Made by a program: the position numbers and the translations under genes. From NCBI GenBank assembly GCA_008360975.2, contig CM039182.1, forward strand, positions 47,814,491 to 47,878,490: a stretch of 64,000 bases of DNA. Reading direction: 5' to 3'. Of this stretch, positions 10,646 to 21,840 are shown one piece after another. The notes below the pieces were generated by a model. That model did not search any database and had not been told where the DNA came from. It worked only from the letters and a program-made list of their open reading frames with translations. Within the stretch, counting starts at the first letter, position 1. Each line of letters opens with the position of its first letter. Source of the DNA: Lichenostomus cassidix. Lineage: Eukaryota > Chordata > Aves > Passeriformes > Meliphagidae.

Positions 10646-13600
10646 TAATCAGCAATGAATCTGAAGGTTTGGTGATTGTGTTACAAGTTGCCTTTTTCAC
10701 CTCTAAGAACCTGTCTGCAGCCTTATTCCTAGTGCAGAAGATAGAGAATTTGCTTGTAACAATTATAAAAGTAATTATTTTTTCAATGATTTTGTTTTTC
10801 TTTCAAGTTCTCTGCGTTCCAGACAGACTAAACCTGGACTGTGCCAGGTAATCACTGCATGGCACCTGTAAGTACAGATGCTGCTGTGGCAGTGCTGAGG
10901 CACTGGTTTGTCATTGTTGCTAATAGATGTGTGGCATTAGGCCCTCCTCCTTCTGGTTGGAGGCTGAAAAAGCTTCCAGGTGCTTCTCAGGGTTTTTACT
11001 TCTTTCTTTTTTTCTCCTACTTCGTTATTCCTTTTCTCTGTTGCTTCCGGTGTTTTTGCTCTGCCTCTGTGCTGTCCTAGAGAGTCCAGCCCCCAAAACA
11101 TTATGGTTTAAGGTACTTGTAGCAATGAGAGCCCATAGGATTTTGGAGAGCTCAGCCTCAAGCATTGCTTGCTGATGTTGAAAGTCAGCAATGTTAGGGA
11201 GGACTCAGACAAAAAATGGTGAAAATCCCTTCTCATGTCCTACTGCCTTTTTTCAGCCTTTTCCCACTGTGTGACATTTTAGTGCAGACCTGATCTTTAC
11301 ACTCTGTAAGGTGTTTTCTAATATATGAGCCATGTTCATATTCTGTGATTGAAGATTGTCACTGTTCTTCCTTTCCTGAGATTTTTCTAATGTATACTGC
11401 CTCCCTGTGTTCTGGAGTCATCTTCCACTTAATGTTTTCATTTCTTGATTGGTTCCTTTCTCTACAGTAAGTCTGAGGAAGCTCAAAGCTGGGGGAGATT
11501 ATAGACTCAGAGCAAATTCTTGCTGATTTGTTAGAAAGAAATATCCCTCCTTGCCCTTCCTTAGGGCTTTGTGAATTAGACTCTCATATGGCTTTAACTT
11601 CCACTGAAAATAAAACAAATGATAGTGTCTTCATCTCTTTAAATACTGACAAGGAAGAGAGTCTGAATATATCACCAAGAAAAACACGGCCCTCCCAAGA
11701 GCTAAGTGCAAAGTATTAATATTGCAGACCTCAATAGGAAAGTTCCACTTCAGAGGATTTTCTGGGTCTAAGGCAATATAAGGGGAAAATCTGTTTGTTT
11801 GCTGCAAGCTTTAGCAAATCAGCTGAGTAGGAATCCTTTCACGCCTCTTAAAAGGAGTCAGGTTGATTCCTGACTCACAATGGAGATCCTGATCAAGTTC
11901 TAGTCATTCCATGGTTATTTCTTTACTATCTGGTATTGACTATTCAAAAAATGCTCTCTTTTTAGAAACCAGAGGCTCTCCATCATCTTTAACCATTGCC
12001 TTGGCTCTTTTTTAGTTGGTTGCAGCTTTTAAGCATGCTTGCATATTTTCGTGCTCTAACATTTCTCAGACTTGAAGCAAGCACAAAGATCCAAGCATAT
12101 AGACTTGAGTCATCAATATTTCATTTTGTAGTGAAACATATGCCTACTAGAGTTGCTTTTTTATATTTTCAATTTTTTCAATTTTTTATTTTTTTAGTGG
12201 GTCAGCACTTAGACTTGTATTCAAGGCTTTCAACTACAATGGTTACAAAAGTGGCCGCTAAAGGACTTTTGGGGGTTTGGTAAGGATGTGCTATTCACAG
12301 AGATGAGCCAAAGAGTAGTGTGAAGCATTTTGAGCATCCTTAGAAGCCAGTGTTACTAGCTTTGTGCATCACAAACTTTCTTTGACTGTGATTGGAGTAT
12401 CTGAACATTAAATCCAGGCTTTTAGAGACTGCCTGTGACTGCCAAACCAAGTAGTAACTCTCTCCAGCGTGCTTTCCACTGTCTGAAGATAAAGTGGTCC
12501 CTGGATGTCTCCTCCTTTTGTCACCAAGGTCAATTTCCCCACTTTCTGTATGCTATTACATTTCATTGGTCCTAGACCTCACCTGCACATTTTCCATCAC
12601 CTGTTATCTGCCTACTGCCACTGGCCTTTTATCCCCTTGGATGAGTCCCATTATTGAAAGATGGTGAAATCCACACGTATTAATATATTTTTCTTCAGGA
12701 AATTCTGGCCTTAGAAATGGGAATGAACAAGAAGTTTTGGAAGTATTTAGGCATCTGAAACTATGCAGCAGACTGGCATTTCACATTGCATGGTGCATAA
12801 CTGCGTGAAAATGAACAATGGGAATTTGGTTGTTATATTTAGTCACCTAATGTCTAAAAATGTGTGTCCAGGAGGCTTGTGATTGAAGCTTGGCAGTACA
12901 GCAGAGACTGTTTCCTCTGAGACACAGTCACTCTAACTTCTTTTGTTCAGGGATCTGAGATTGTTTAGCAGCTGTGTAGAATAGCTGGACTCAAACACCA
13001 TCAAATTTGCCACCTCGCTTCTGGCAGATTGGCGTTATATGTGGATTTCCTGTATCTCTGTTACTGCAAGTTTTGGCTGTAGGGTGATGGAGGGATGGTA
13101 AGATGTTATCCTCTGAGCCTAGGCCTCTTGGGTTTTGGTCCTCTTGTTAAAAGTGAACTTTCAGGAGTCGACTGCTTGCTTTTCTGAAAGTACCCAGATT
13201 TGGAAAGATATTCAGTCTGCTTGAAAATATAGTAAATTTGCTGTATGTATAAGCTCATCTTCCCAAAGACACGTAAGTATCATTCTGAAATACTTTTTCT
13301 ATAATTTCTTCTGTCACTTGGGTTTGTTTTGATTTAAGCAATTTAAGGAAAATATTTTTTATGTTTCTGGGCACATGTTTTTCTGTTTTTTCTAAGTCCA
13401 CCAGTAATGCTTTACTCTTGACATTCTTGCTCCTGAAAGGAATTATGGGCACTTTAACTGGGCTGACAGTGTATATTGGCACTGTTTGTTCTACAATATG
13501 GTTTATTTGTAACTAGGCTGAAGGTGTAATTTTTTAAATTAAAATACATTGTAGACTTCAGCAGAAAAGTTGTTATTCCTCCCCTGTACCTCCAATAAAG

Positions 13601-14412
13601 GCAAATTATACAGTGAATGTTATGTTTCAGTCCTTTCCAATAAATTGGGAAACTGTGTGGCCAAGTATCATGAGATTTTCTTTTTATTTTTTTTTTGTCT
13701 TCTGGCAGTGTATCTCTTTGGGAAATGCTTGCTTTAAAGGGAATTGCTTACTGCAATTTCAGTAAGTTAAGGTAAGGTGTGTACCTTCATTTACAAGTAG
13801 AAGACCCCATTTTAATGCTGCTGTCCTTTGAATACTTACAGATGCATTTCTCTTTGCTGCTGCATGTAATCCCATTAAAATCAACACAAATCTGCAGAAC
13901 TGGGACTGTGATTCATTCTACCACCATTTTTGACCCTGTACTGCATTGGTTATATGTGCTATGCTAGAGCAATCATGAGAAGCACACCTAGATTCATTGA
14001 GGCTTAATGTACTCACAGGACTGATTTCTCTCTTCATTAATTCTTTCTCTCTAAAATTCAGGTTTGTTTAGAAAAATATTTGCTTTCTCTGTAGAAACAG
14101 GCATTCTATTTGAAATTGAGTTGCTTGCAAAAAGTGGCTTTTTCAAAGGAGACAGTTTTCTGAGTAGCCTGTATATATTTCGGTTCTGATATTAAAAATG
14201 GTATTTTCCCGCAGGGCTGCGGTATCATCTGAAGCAGTGGAAATAAAATTGTGTCTGGGATATTGATGGTGTTTCTGAAGAAACTACCTTCTCTGCATGT
14301 GAGCAAGTGTGATAGAGTGGCTGTCAGTGAGAATAGTTTATTGCATATTGGTCCTTAAAAACATCAGAGCCTCCTCATTACTCTGAGAATAACTGTAAAC
14401 TCTTTGGAATGA
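10646..14412. other. Intergenic DNA, no gene recognised
   Basis: AT-rich and without a recognisable exon, RNA gene or interspersed repeat. Two closely spaced AATAAA hexamers (13594-13599 and 13639-13644) lie 45 bp apart and could mark a transcript end, but no transcript is visible. Short T-runs occur at 12165-12197 and 13681-13697. Confidence 0.5.
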
Positions 14413-14597
14413 CTGACTTTTATGATAATCACACAAATTTATTGCACTTCATTTTAACAATTTGTATAGGCAGGTAATTAAATCTGATTTAATGCTTTGC
14501 TGTTAGGAGTGAGATTCAGATGTGTTTCCTGTGTCAGAATCAGTTGAAGGCGGAGTCCAGCAGTGCAATAAATTTGTGGGATTATCATAAAAGTCAG
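14413..14597. repeat. 185-bp foldback with 36-bp near-perfect inverted arms (MITE-like)
   Basis: The left arm (14413-14448) starts CTGACTTTTATGATAATC, and the reverse complement of the right arm (14562-14597) starts with the same 18 bases. Over 36 bp the arms differ at one position (A against C after base 18), and 113 bp separates them. The arms contain ATTTATTGCACT, so the right arm carries AATAAA on the plus strand (14567-14572). No target-site duplication is evident at the edges (left flank aatga, right flank atgtt). It could be a miniature inverted-repeat transposon, an old inverted duplication, or a selected hairpin. I do not recognise the family. Confidence 0.8.
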
Positions 14598-16521
14598 ATG
14601 TTGTATTCTTGCAGAATTTCATATTTTTAAATTAGAACTGTTCTGATAATATAACAATTGGAAAAACAGAAAAACTAAAGCTAGTAACCTTAAACTGTCA
14701 CTGGACATACATTTTGTTTTCTGAATTCAGAAACTGAAATGAAGACCTGGAAGCAGGTCTCTATTAAAAAAATAGAGAAATGCAGAATTATTCCCATAGT
14801 GTTTCAGCAATTCGAGCAATAAGAACATTTGGTGTCATGAGAACATGAAGTACCTTGGTAGGGCTGAAAAGGTGCTGCAACAGGAGCTGTGTGAGATTGC
14901 TAAATTGGATAAGGAGTGCAAATCTGAAAAAGGGGTGCTCTTTATAACCACTGGAAAAATGTAATGAATCATGAAAGGTTATTCCTGCATTGTCATAGCT
15001 GTCTTCATAAAGCTCTCTAAATTTCTGTGACAACCACTGTTGTAAGAAGGCATTTCACATGAAGAATTTCAGCATAAAACATTTTAGATAATGTTTACCA
15101 TCAAGGATTTCAGCAATGAAGATAATTTTCCTAGAAAATGGAAGTGGATGATTGTTAACTGCTATGGTAAGTTGTCAAGAAAACATTATTGCTGGATTTT
15201 CAAGAAGAGTGCAATTTTGTGATCCTAAGCATTTGCAACTATCCAGCTTGCAGTGTTGAGAGTTTCAATGACGTTGCACTTCTGCAACATAAAACCACAT
15301 TATTTAACAGCTCAGAAGAAACCTTTGTTCCTATTGTGAGGCTGGAACTAAACGGGTCAAGTATATCTTATTAATTTCACCCTTCCTGGAACCATACTAG
15401 CCAAAATATTGTTCACATGGTGACTGAAGGATGAAAAATGTATTATTGAGCTGCATTTCCAATGGAAGCATAAAATTGAGGTCTTGAAAATGGGAGCATG
15501 GTGGCTGTTTGGCTAAAGGCCAGCATGTGTCCTGGTATTATTTCTTCAACTAAAGAAAGAGAGAGAGACACCATGTTAAGTAGCCTCTTGTGATTTGAAA
15601 CCAACAAACAAAAAGATTCTGAAAGAAAAAAGTAGGAAATAAAACAAGAGGAAGAAAAGCTGAAGGAAAACAACTTTTTTTTTTCAAAATGTTTTATTTT
15701 CTTAAGTAAATCAATGCTCTAGACAAGTCTAACAGAACTTTATGTGTGAAATAAAAAATGTCTTTCCCTTTGCTGGTGTGTAACATTCCCATGGTGGTTC
15801 CTAAGTTACTTCTGGGTTTCTAGGAGTAGCTGATTCCAAGAAGATACTATAGCAACCACTAGATTACTTCACCTGGATCATAATTTTCTAATGACAGGAC
15901 AGGAGAAGAATCCCTTAAAAGAAATAAAAGAAAAACTGCTCCACCATGTAAGTAACTTTGAGCAACTATTCATCCACTGAAGAATTTTATGGAAGTTTAT
16001 TTTTACATGCTTTCATAACTCACACAGTTAATGTTCAAGGGAAAGAAGTTAGAGCTGGATGTTAGAATGTGACAGTAATAAACTCCTCCTAACAGCTGAA
16101 GCCTTACATAAATTATTGGCAAATAACTGGTAAGGCTATAAAATCAGAATATTCCAAAACCTGTGGTTAGGTACAGTGTTCACCTGGGGAAAGGTAGAAG
16201 GATATATGAGGAAAACTGGAACTAGGATGTGCAGATAAATCCCTTAATGACCAGGAAAATTAGTTGGTTCTCTAATTTCCAAAACAAACCACTGAATCTG
16301 TTGGTTGCTGAAAATGAACCTGTATTTCTTTTATGATGGGATATTTATTTTTGGTTTTTTTAAGCTTTTATGGTAGGAATCTTAAAAGCCACAAAATGGA
16401 TTTTAGATTATCACCTTCTGTGAAACAATGGTACAATTTATGTTTGTGCCGTGAAAATCCCACCCTGCTTTAGAATATTTGCTGCTGCTTGCTAATCCAG
16501 GTTTTGAGGAAAACAAAAACT

Positions 16522-16549
16522 TTTAGTGTCATAATTCTATGACACTAAA
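16522..16549. repeat. Perfect 12-bp inverted repeat with 4-nt loop
   Basis: TTTAGTGTCATA, loop ATTC, TATGACACTAAA. The stem is perfect. It is too short for a microRNA precursor and has no terminator meaning in a vertebrate. Function unknown. Confidence 0.9.
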
Positions 16550-16922
16550 CTTGGTTCCTAGGTACTCTCCAGTAACAAAGATTCCTTCATGAACATCTTC
16601 CAAGATGCATTGTTTGAAAATAAAAGATGTACTGGTGATGGAGAGTTTTTTCCCTTAGGTGGAAATAACTATTGCTTGAGGCTTTTCAGGTTTGCAGCTT
16701 CTCTGTGTGTGCACACATGTTCTTTAATGGTGTAAATGGTGAATTCTGTGCCTGCCTTCTGTTGTGTTAGTTCTTGGGGCTATCTGCCAGCATTACTACT
16801 TCTCCACATAGAAAAAAACCCCAACATTATTCAAAATGCACTAGTGAAAATAGTGTCGTCAGGTCATAGTTTTAATGAGGGGACTGCTATGAATTGTACC
16901 AAAAACTAAACAGCCTTTACAG

Positions 16923-17010
16923 GAGGATACTTTGGAGGAACTTTTGGACAGATCCTGTACAAGGGACTCTGGGAGGAGGACAAAGAATTCAGCAGCTTCA
17001 TTCTGGCAAG
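16923..17010 (+). other. Exon-like segment of unknown nature
   Basis: An 88-nt piece bounded by CTTTACAG (ending 16922) and AAG|GTAAAT (from 17011). If read with two leftover bases at each end, it gives 28 open codons, beginning GYFGGTFGQ and ending EFSSFILA, with a protein-like mix of glycine, aromatic and charged residues. Another frame is open too. I recognise no family. The sequence after the next acceptor-like site (near 17050) contains stops in the continuing frame within about 20 codons. It may be a pseudo-exon, a non-coding RNA exon, or chance. Confidence 0.15.
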
Positions 17011-20000
17011 GTAAATCACAAGGACTGACTGTCATTCAATTTGTTTTCAGAGTCAAATGGGCTGACAGAGGAAGACCAAGGATGGAACAGCTTTTTTTCT
17101 AGTTGGAAGCCTCCTTGCTGGAAGGCTACAATGGTTTGGATTCTGAGGATATTTTTTTATGCCGGTCCAAACTATATTTTGTAAGTCTCAAAAGTTCTCG
17201 TTTGCAATTTGAATAAGACAGTTCTGTGTGGGCTGGAAAAAACATAAGCTATTTTCATTGGTATATTAGTTATTATACTTACTTACTTTACTGCTTTTCA
17301 GGTGAGGTCTTTGTTGAAGCATACAACTTGCAAAACTGGATCTCTATTTAACCCCATATAACCAGACAAATTTAGGTTTTCAAGGTGATACTTTATGTAT
17401 GTTTCTTTGAAAAGAGATCCTTTGTGTCACCGAGGCATGTGGACTTTTTTTGTTAATGTGAAGCTTTCCTAGGTGTGAATTTGCTAGTAATAATACCAGT
17501 GCTGCTTTTAGGCAGCCTCAAAGGCCTTAATGAACTTTAGCTCTTGTTTATTTATTATGCGTAAGTGCCCTGATGCCTTAGTGAATGGCACTTCTTTAAA
17601 AGCACAAACAATCTGAATTTCTTCCTGGGAAGAATGTTGGAGAACAGGGATGCAGAGCAACTGGGATCCAGAATTCACTCATGCCCTGCCTGCTGATCTG
17701 ATGCTGGTGTGGCTCCAGTGTGAGGAAGAGTCCTGGTGTGAAGGTCTGGAGATCAGGGGCTGCTGCCATCCTTCACACAAACGAGAGAAGCTTCATGAGC
17801 ACAGAGCAGCAGCGATGCTAAGTTAGAGCAAAGCTCTGTGAGACATCACTGTCCTTTCCTGCAGCTGTGGTCCCCAGTGGCCTTGGGTCAAGGTCCCCTT
17901 CTGTCTTCCTTGCCATACCCAAATTTGAAGCCTCCCCTACTAGGAACAGAGAGAATAACAGTGCAGGTACAGAACTTCATGTGTTCAAAGCTCTTCACAA
18001 ACATTAACTAATTAAGCCTCAGCAAGTCCTTATGAGTCAGGTATTTATTCCAGCTGAGTGTTTGTGTCTGCAATCAAGAACATGCTAGACCTAATCCTCC
18101 TGTCAATCAGCCTAATTGATTTAAATGTTTAATTGGGTAGATTCCCTCAAGTGACTTCTGTTTGAGAAAGGCTAGTTAGGGAAGAGAATTATGCAGGGGA
18201 GAAAAACATTGCAAGGGGAAATCCTCAGCCAAGGAAAGGCAAGGACAACTGTCAGTGGTGGTTTTAAAAGCAGCTGGGGAGACAGGACCTACTTTTTCAT
18301 TGCTGCAAATTTTCTTCAAAGAGGCTTGAATAACCCAGCATTAACAGTCAGTCTTTGTAAATGAGTTTCATCAGGAGAAATTCAGAGAAAATCCCTAGTA
18401 GCAGCAATGAGTAGTAGTATAAAGCAGAGCAGTGAGGGACTGGGGGAGGCTACTCTGTGCCTGAGTTCAGACTTCTCATCTGCACTTTGTCTAGAGAATG
18501 ACAGCTGCCCTCTGCATCTTGCAGGATGCTGGCATTCTGCAACTAGATGACCCAAATTGTTCAATATTATACACCACTTCTTGCTGTGGTATTAATGGTA
18601 GGTAGTATTTAAATGTGCTGCAGGCCCAGGTTGTCTGCCGTGGAGGTGTGGGGAAGGGGAAAAAGGTTACAAATGGGAGACCTGAGCTGACCAATGTTGC
18701 AAAGGGAAACCCTCAGGCTCAAAGAGGTAGCTTAGAGCTCTCTTTCATGCTGTGGTCTCCACTAGATATTTTCTGTGTCTCTTCAGGGGACTAGGAAGCA
18801 TTTTAGGAAGTCACCCCTCTATCTTCTTCCAAGGTGAGATTCCTGTGGCATTCCTTTTGGCCACTGGCAGGCCTGACCTTTAAAACCTTAAGGAAAAGCA
18901 TCCTGTCATTTTCTCATGCATCAGCAATGGCTTGTGTTGATCAAACCTACAGTGGGACTGCTGTCTATGCTGGAGTACATGTGTCATCTTCCTTCACTGT
19001 CTATAACTCATTTCAGAGCTGTGTGTAAACTCCAAACACTTTCCAGCTTGGATCTTGCCTCCTACTTTGCACCAGTCTGATTCCTTTCTGTGTGGCTTCA
19101 GCACAGGCAAACCTTTATAGCTCAGGCCATTGCTGCGGGAGAAATACTTTTGAGATCTGAGTTTTAGTGGTACTTTATATGAATATTTTAGATACTTTGC
19201 TTAGGTGAGTGCAGTGAGGTTTAAGAAGAAGATGGTCTACAAAGACTGTTTAAAACACCTTCTGTGGAGCATCATCCAGAGACCTTCTTTGTTGTGGCAG
19301 GGGAGGTATATAGTAGAGTCTAAAGAGCAGCTTAGAAACAAACAAAAAAAAAATCCAATGCCATCCTTCAAAATTTCACTACTGAAAGCAATCCTTGTGG
19401 AAATCCACAGGGAAAGTAAACAGCAGGTAATTTTTTTTTTTGCAGTTGCTGCAGAGAAACCATCTTTTGCCTGCATCCCTTTCTACAATCTGCAAACAGC
19501 TTTGAAAAAGAGATATGGCTGTAGTTTCAAGCAGACAAGGATTACAATATGAAATTCATTTTAGAGGGGGAAAAAAATATGAAAAAGGATGTCTACAAGA
19601 GGATATGATTTAGGAAGCTGTATTAACCTGTGAAAAATGTTGCTTTGTATATTGTAATATCAAGAACCTTTATGACAAACTAAAATCCAATAATGTTACT
19701 ATGTTTTAAACGCAGATGTTCCTTTTGTGTTTACCCATTCTTATGAACAAAGGAATGGTGTTTTAAAACAAAAACAACTGAATAAATTTCCAAAGAGCTT
19801 TAAGCACAAGACAGATAATCTAGATGATGTTCATCAAACATCTGGTAAACCTGGAATAAAGTATGTACACAGGTAATATTGCTCTAGGTTTCTAATTAAT
19901 GTGGACTTCTATTTTCAGTGTCTCTCAATAAAATTGGGCCCTTGGATTATTAGGAAATGAAAGTAACACTACATTTTGTTACACAACATGTCCATGCACG

Positions 20001-21200
20001 TGTACTTATCTCATTTTTTCCAGTGATGCTGACTTGTCCCAGAAACTATACTGCTCACAATACAAAACACTTGAGAGGATTTTTCTATTAACTAAAATGA
20101 TAAAGGTTTACAGTGCTGTGGTGTCTTGAAGTGTCTCTTGAAGTGAAGAGCCTTTTAGGTAATTCTGTCTTTACTAAAGCAGCTTTGATATTTTAGCAAG
20201 AAAACACCTCTCATGGTGCAGCTGTACTTTGACAAAGTGACATCCAGAAGATAAACAGGACAAGTATATGCTGGATGTATTCATCCCAGATTCGTAGTAT
20301 TTGTTATAGCTACGGCTGCATGACCTGCCAGCTGGTCTGTCTGCAGAGAGAGAAAGTGCTCTTCCTAAACTCATAAGGAAAATGAAAGTGGAAAGGACAG
20401 GAAAGAAAAAAGAAATGAGAGAAGGAAGAGAGGTGAGGGACTGTCCAGGCTGACTGAATGTTTTTGCCTTTATTTCTGTGACCTGTAAGGTAAAGCTGCC
20501 TTGGGTGACCTGAACCTGTACATCAGCTGATGCTGTGCTGTCAGACTGGGCTCACAGGCAGTTGCTGGAGGCTGCTCACTCCCAAATTAGCCCTGTCTGC
20601 CCCTTGCCTTCTACCTGCTCATGATGTTGTGAGCTCTTTTTGTTTGTTAATACCTCAGGTAACTGGCGAGTTCACTTGCCTGCTTGATAAGGTCTCTAGC
20701 GCCAGGCAGAGCATGACTTCCTTCAACCCTCTTCAATTTTCCCTCTGATCCATTCAGCTCTTATATAAAACCTTCAGAACAGAGTGCTAAAAGCAATGGA
20801 CCTTTCTTATCCTTTGCACATGGGCCTTGACGCATAGCTACTGGGAATTATTTGTTCTATGGACACACTCCTTTTTCATCTTAATAGAAGTGTACACTTT
20901 CTTTTTCTTCCCAAAGATTTCCATTAACAGCCAATAACACTTGTATAAATTGTTTCCCACAGGGCTGTCTTCCTTGCCAGGACTGAATTATTTAATGTAT
21001 TCCTGCTTCAGGCAGCAGAAGGATGCACACAGAAATCCCACAGTGCTCAGGGAGGTCTTCTCTCCCAGGCAAGAGATGAGTGCACCCCAGGGAACCCGAT
21101 GAATGCTCAAGTCCAGCCAAAGCCTGTGAGCAGTATGTGGAAAACTACTGGTGAACACTTGCTAAATCCTCAGTTTGAGGCCTCAGGATCATCAAGGCTT

Positions 21201-21840
21201 CAGAAAAACTTGCAGTGACCTTGTGAAACACACTGGGTAGAAGTAAACTGATAGTGAAGGGAGGGCAGAAAAGGGGAGCGGGTGGCCCATGGCTGCCCAG
21301 ACCAGCAGTACCAGATGTGTCTTGGCTTGCTGGGGGTGCAGGGAGCTGTGCAAGGAGCAGGGCCATCAGCTGTGCAATGCAGCATCTTTGGGGTGGTGGT
21401 ACTTGCCCCCCACGAGCAGCAGAGCTGCTGTCCTGGGAGGTGAGGTGCCGGAGGAGATGGTAAATGCCATCCATAGTAGGACCATGACTTGCTCTCTCAA
21501 AGCCTCTGCAGCCCTGCACATTCATCTGGTTCCAGCAAAACCCACCCTGGGACTCTTCCCTCTCCCGCAAGACACGTGAAATGCAGGATTTTTTAAATTG
21601 CTTATATCCTGGCTGGGTTTCATACAATAAGCACACCGGGGTTTATGCCCAGTTTATCCGTACAGCTCTGTGCACGGCGATAGGCGTCTGATTTTTCCTT
21701 CCCCTTCAAACGTTTCTGTTTTATTATGGTTTCTGAGGGAGAGAGCCGTGGTCGGGGAGGCCACCGGGTGGTGCTCTTGGCACAGAAATGGGGGACCTGG
21801 GGAACTGCAGCTCTTTCGGGATTTAGCTACGTGTAAAGGT
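21201..21840. other. GC-richer block with a local CpG cluster
   Basis: Unlike its AT-rich surroundings, this block is GC-rich, and from 21637 to 21831 it holds 11 CpG dinucleotides (21637, 21659, 21675, 21678, 21685, 21711, 21747, 21753, 21765, 21817, 21830). Such clusters survive in unmethylated or conserved regulatory DNA, or in young repeats. The high G+C also explains the long chance open frame on the minus strand (21145-21636). No repeat family and no gene is recognised, so a regulatory role is only a possibility. Confidence 0.4.

Larger units (their letters stand above)
14598..21200. other. Intergenic DNA, no gene recognised
   Basis: No recognised gene or interspersed repeat. Items listed separately are a 28-nt perfect hairpin (16522-16549) and an exon-like segment (16923-17010). 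There is a purine-rich patch near 20395-20440. The rest is unremarkable AT-rich sequence with chance open frames. Confidence 0.5.

Noticed and set aside
21145..21636. 163-residue minus-strand open frame
   Set aside because: Longest frame in the window, but it lies in a GC-rich block with an overlapping plus-strand frame, has low-complexity composition, no domain and no splice context.
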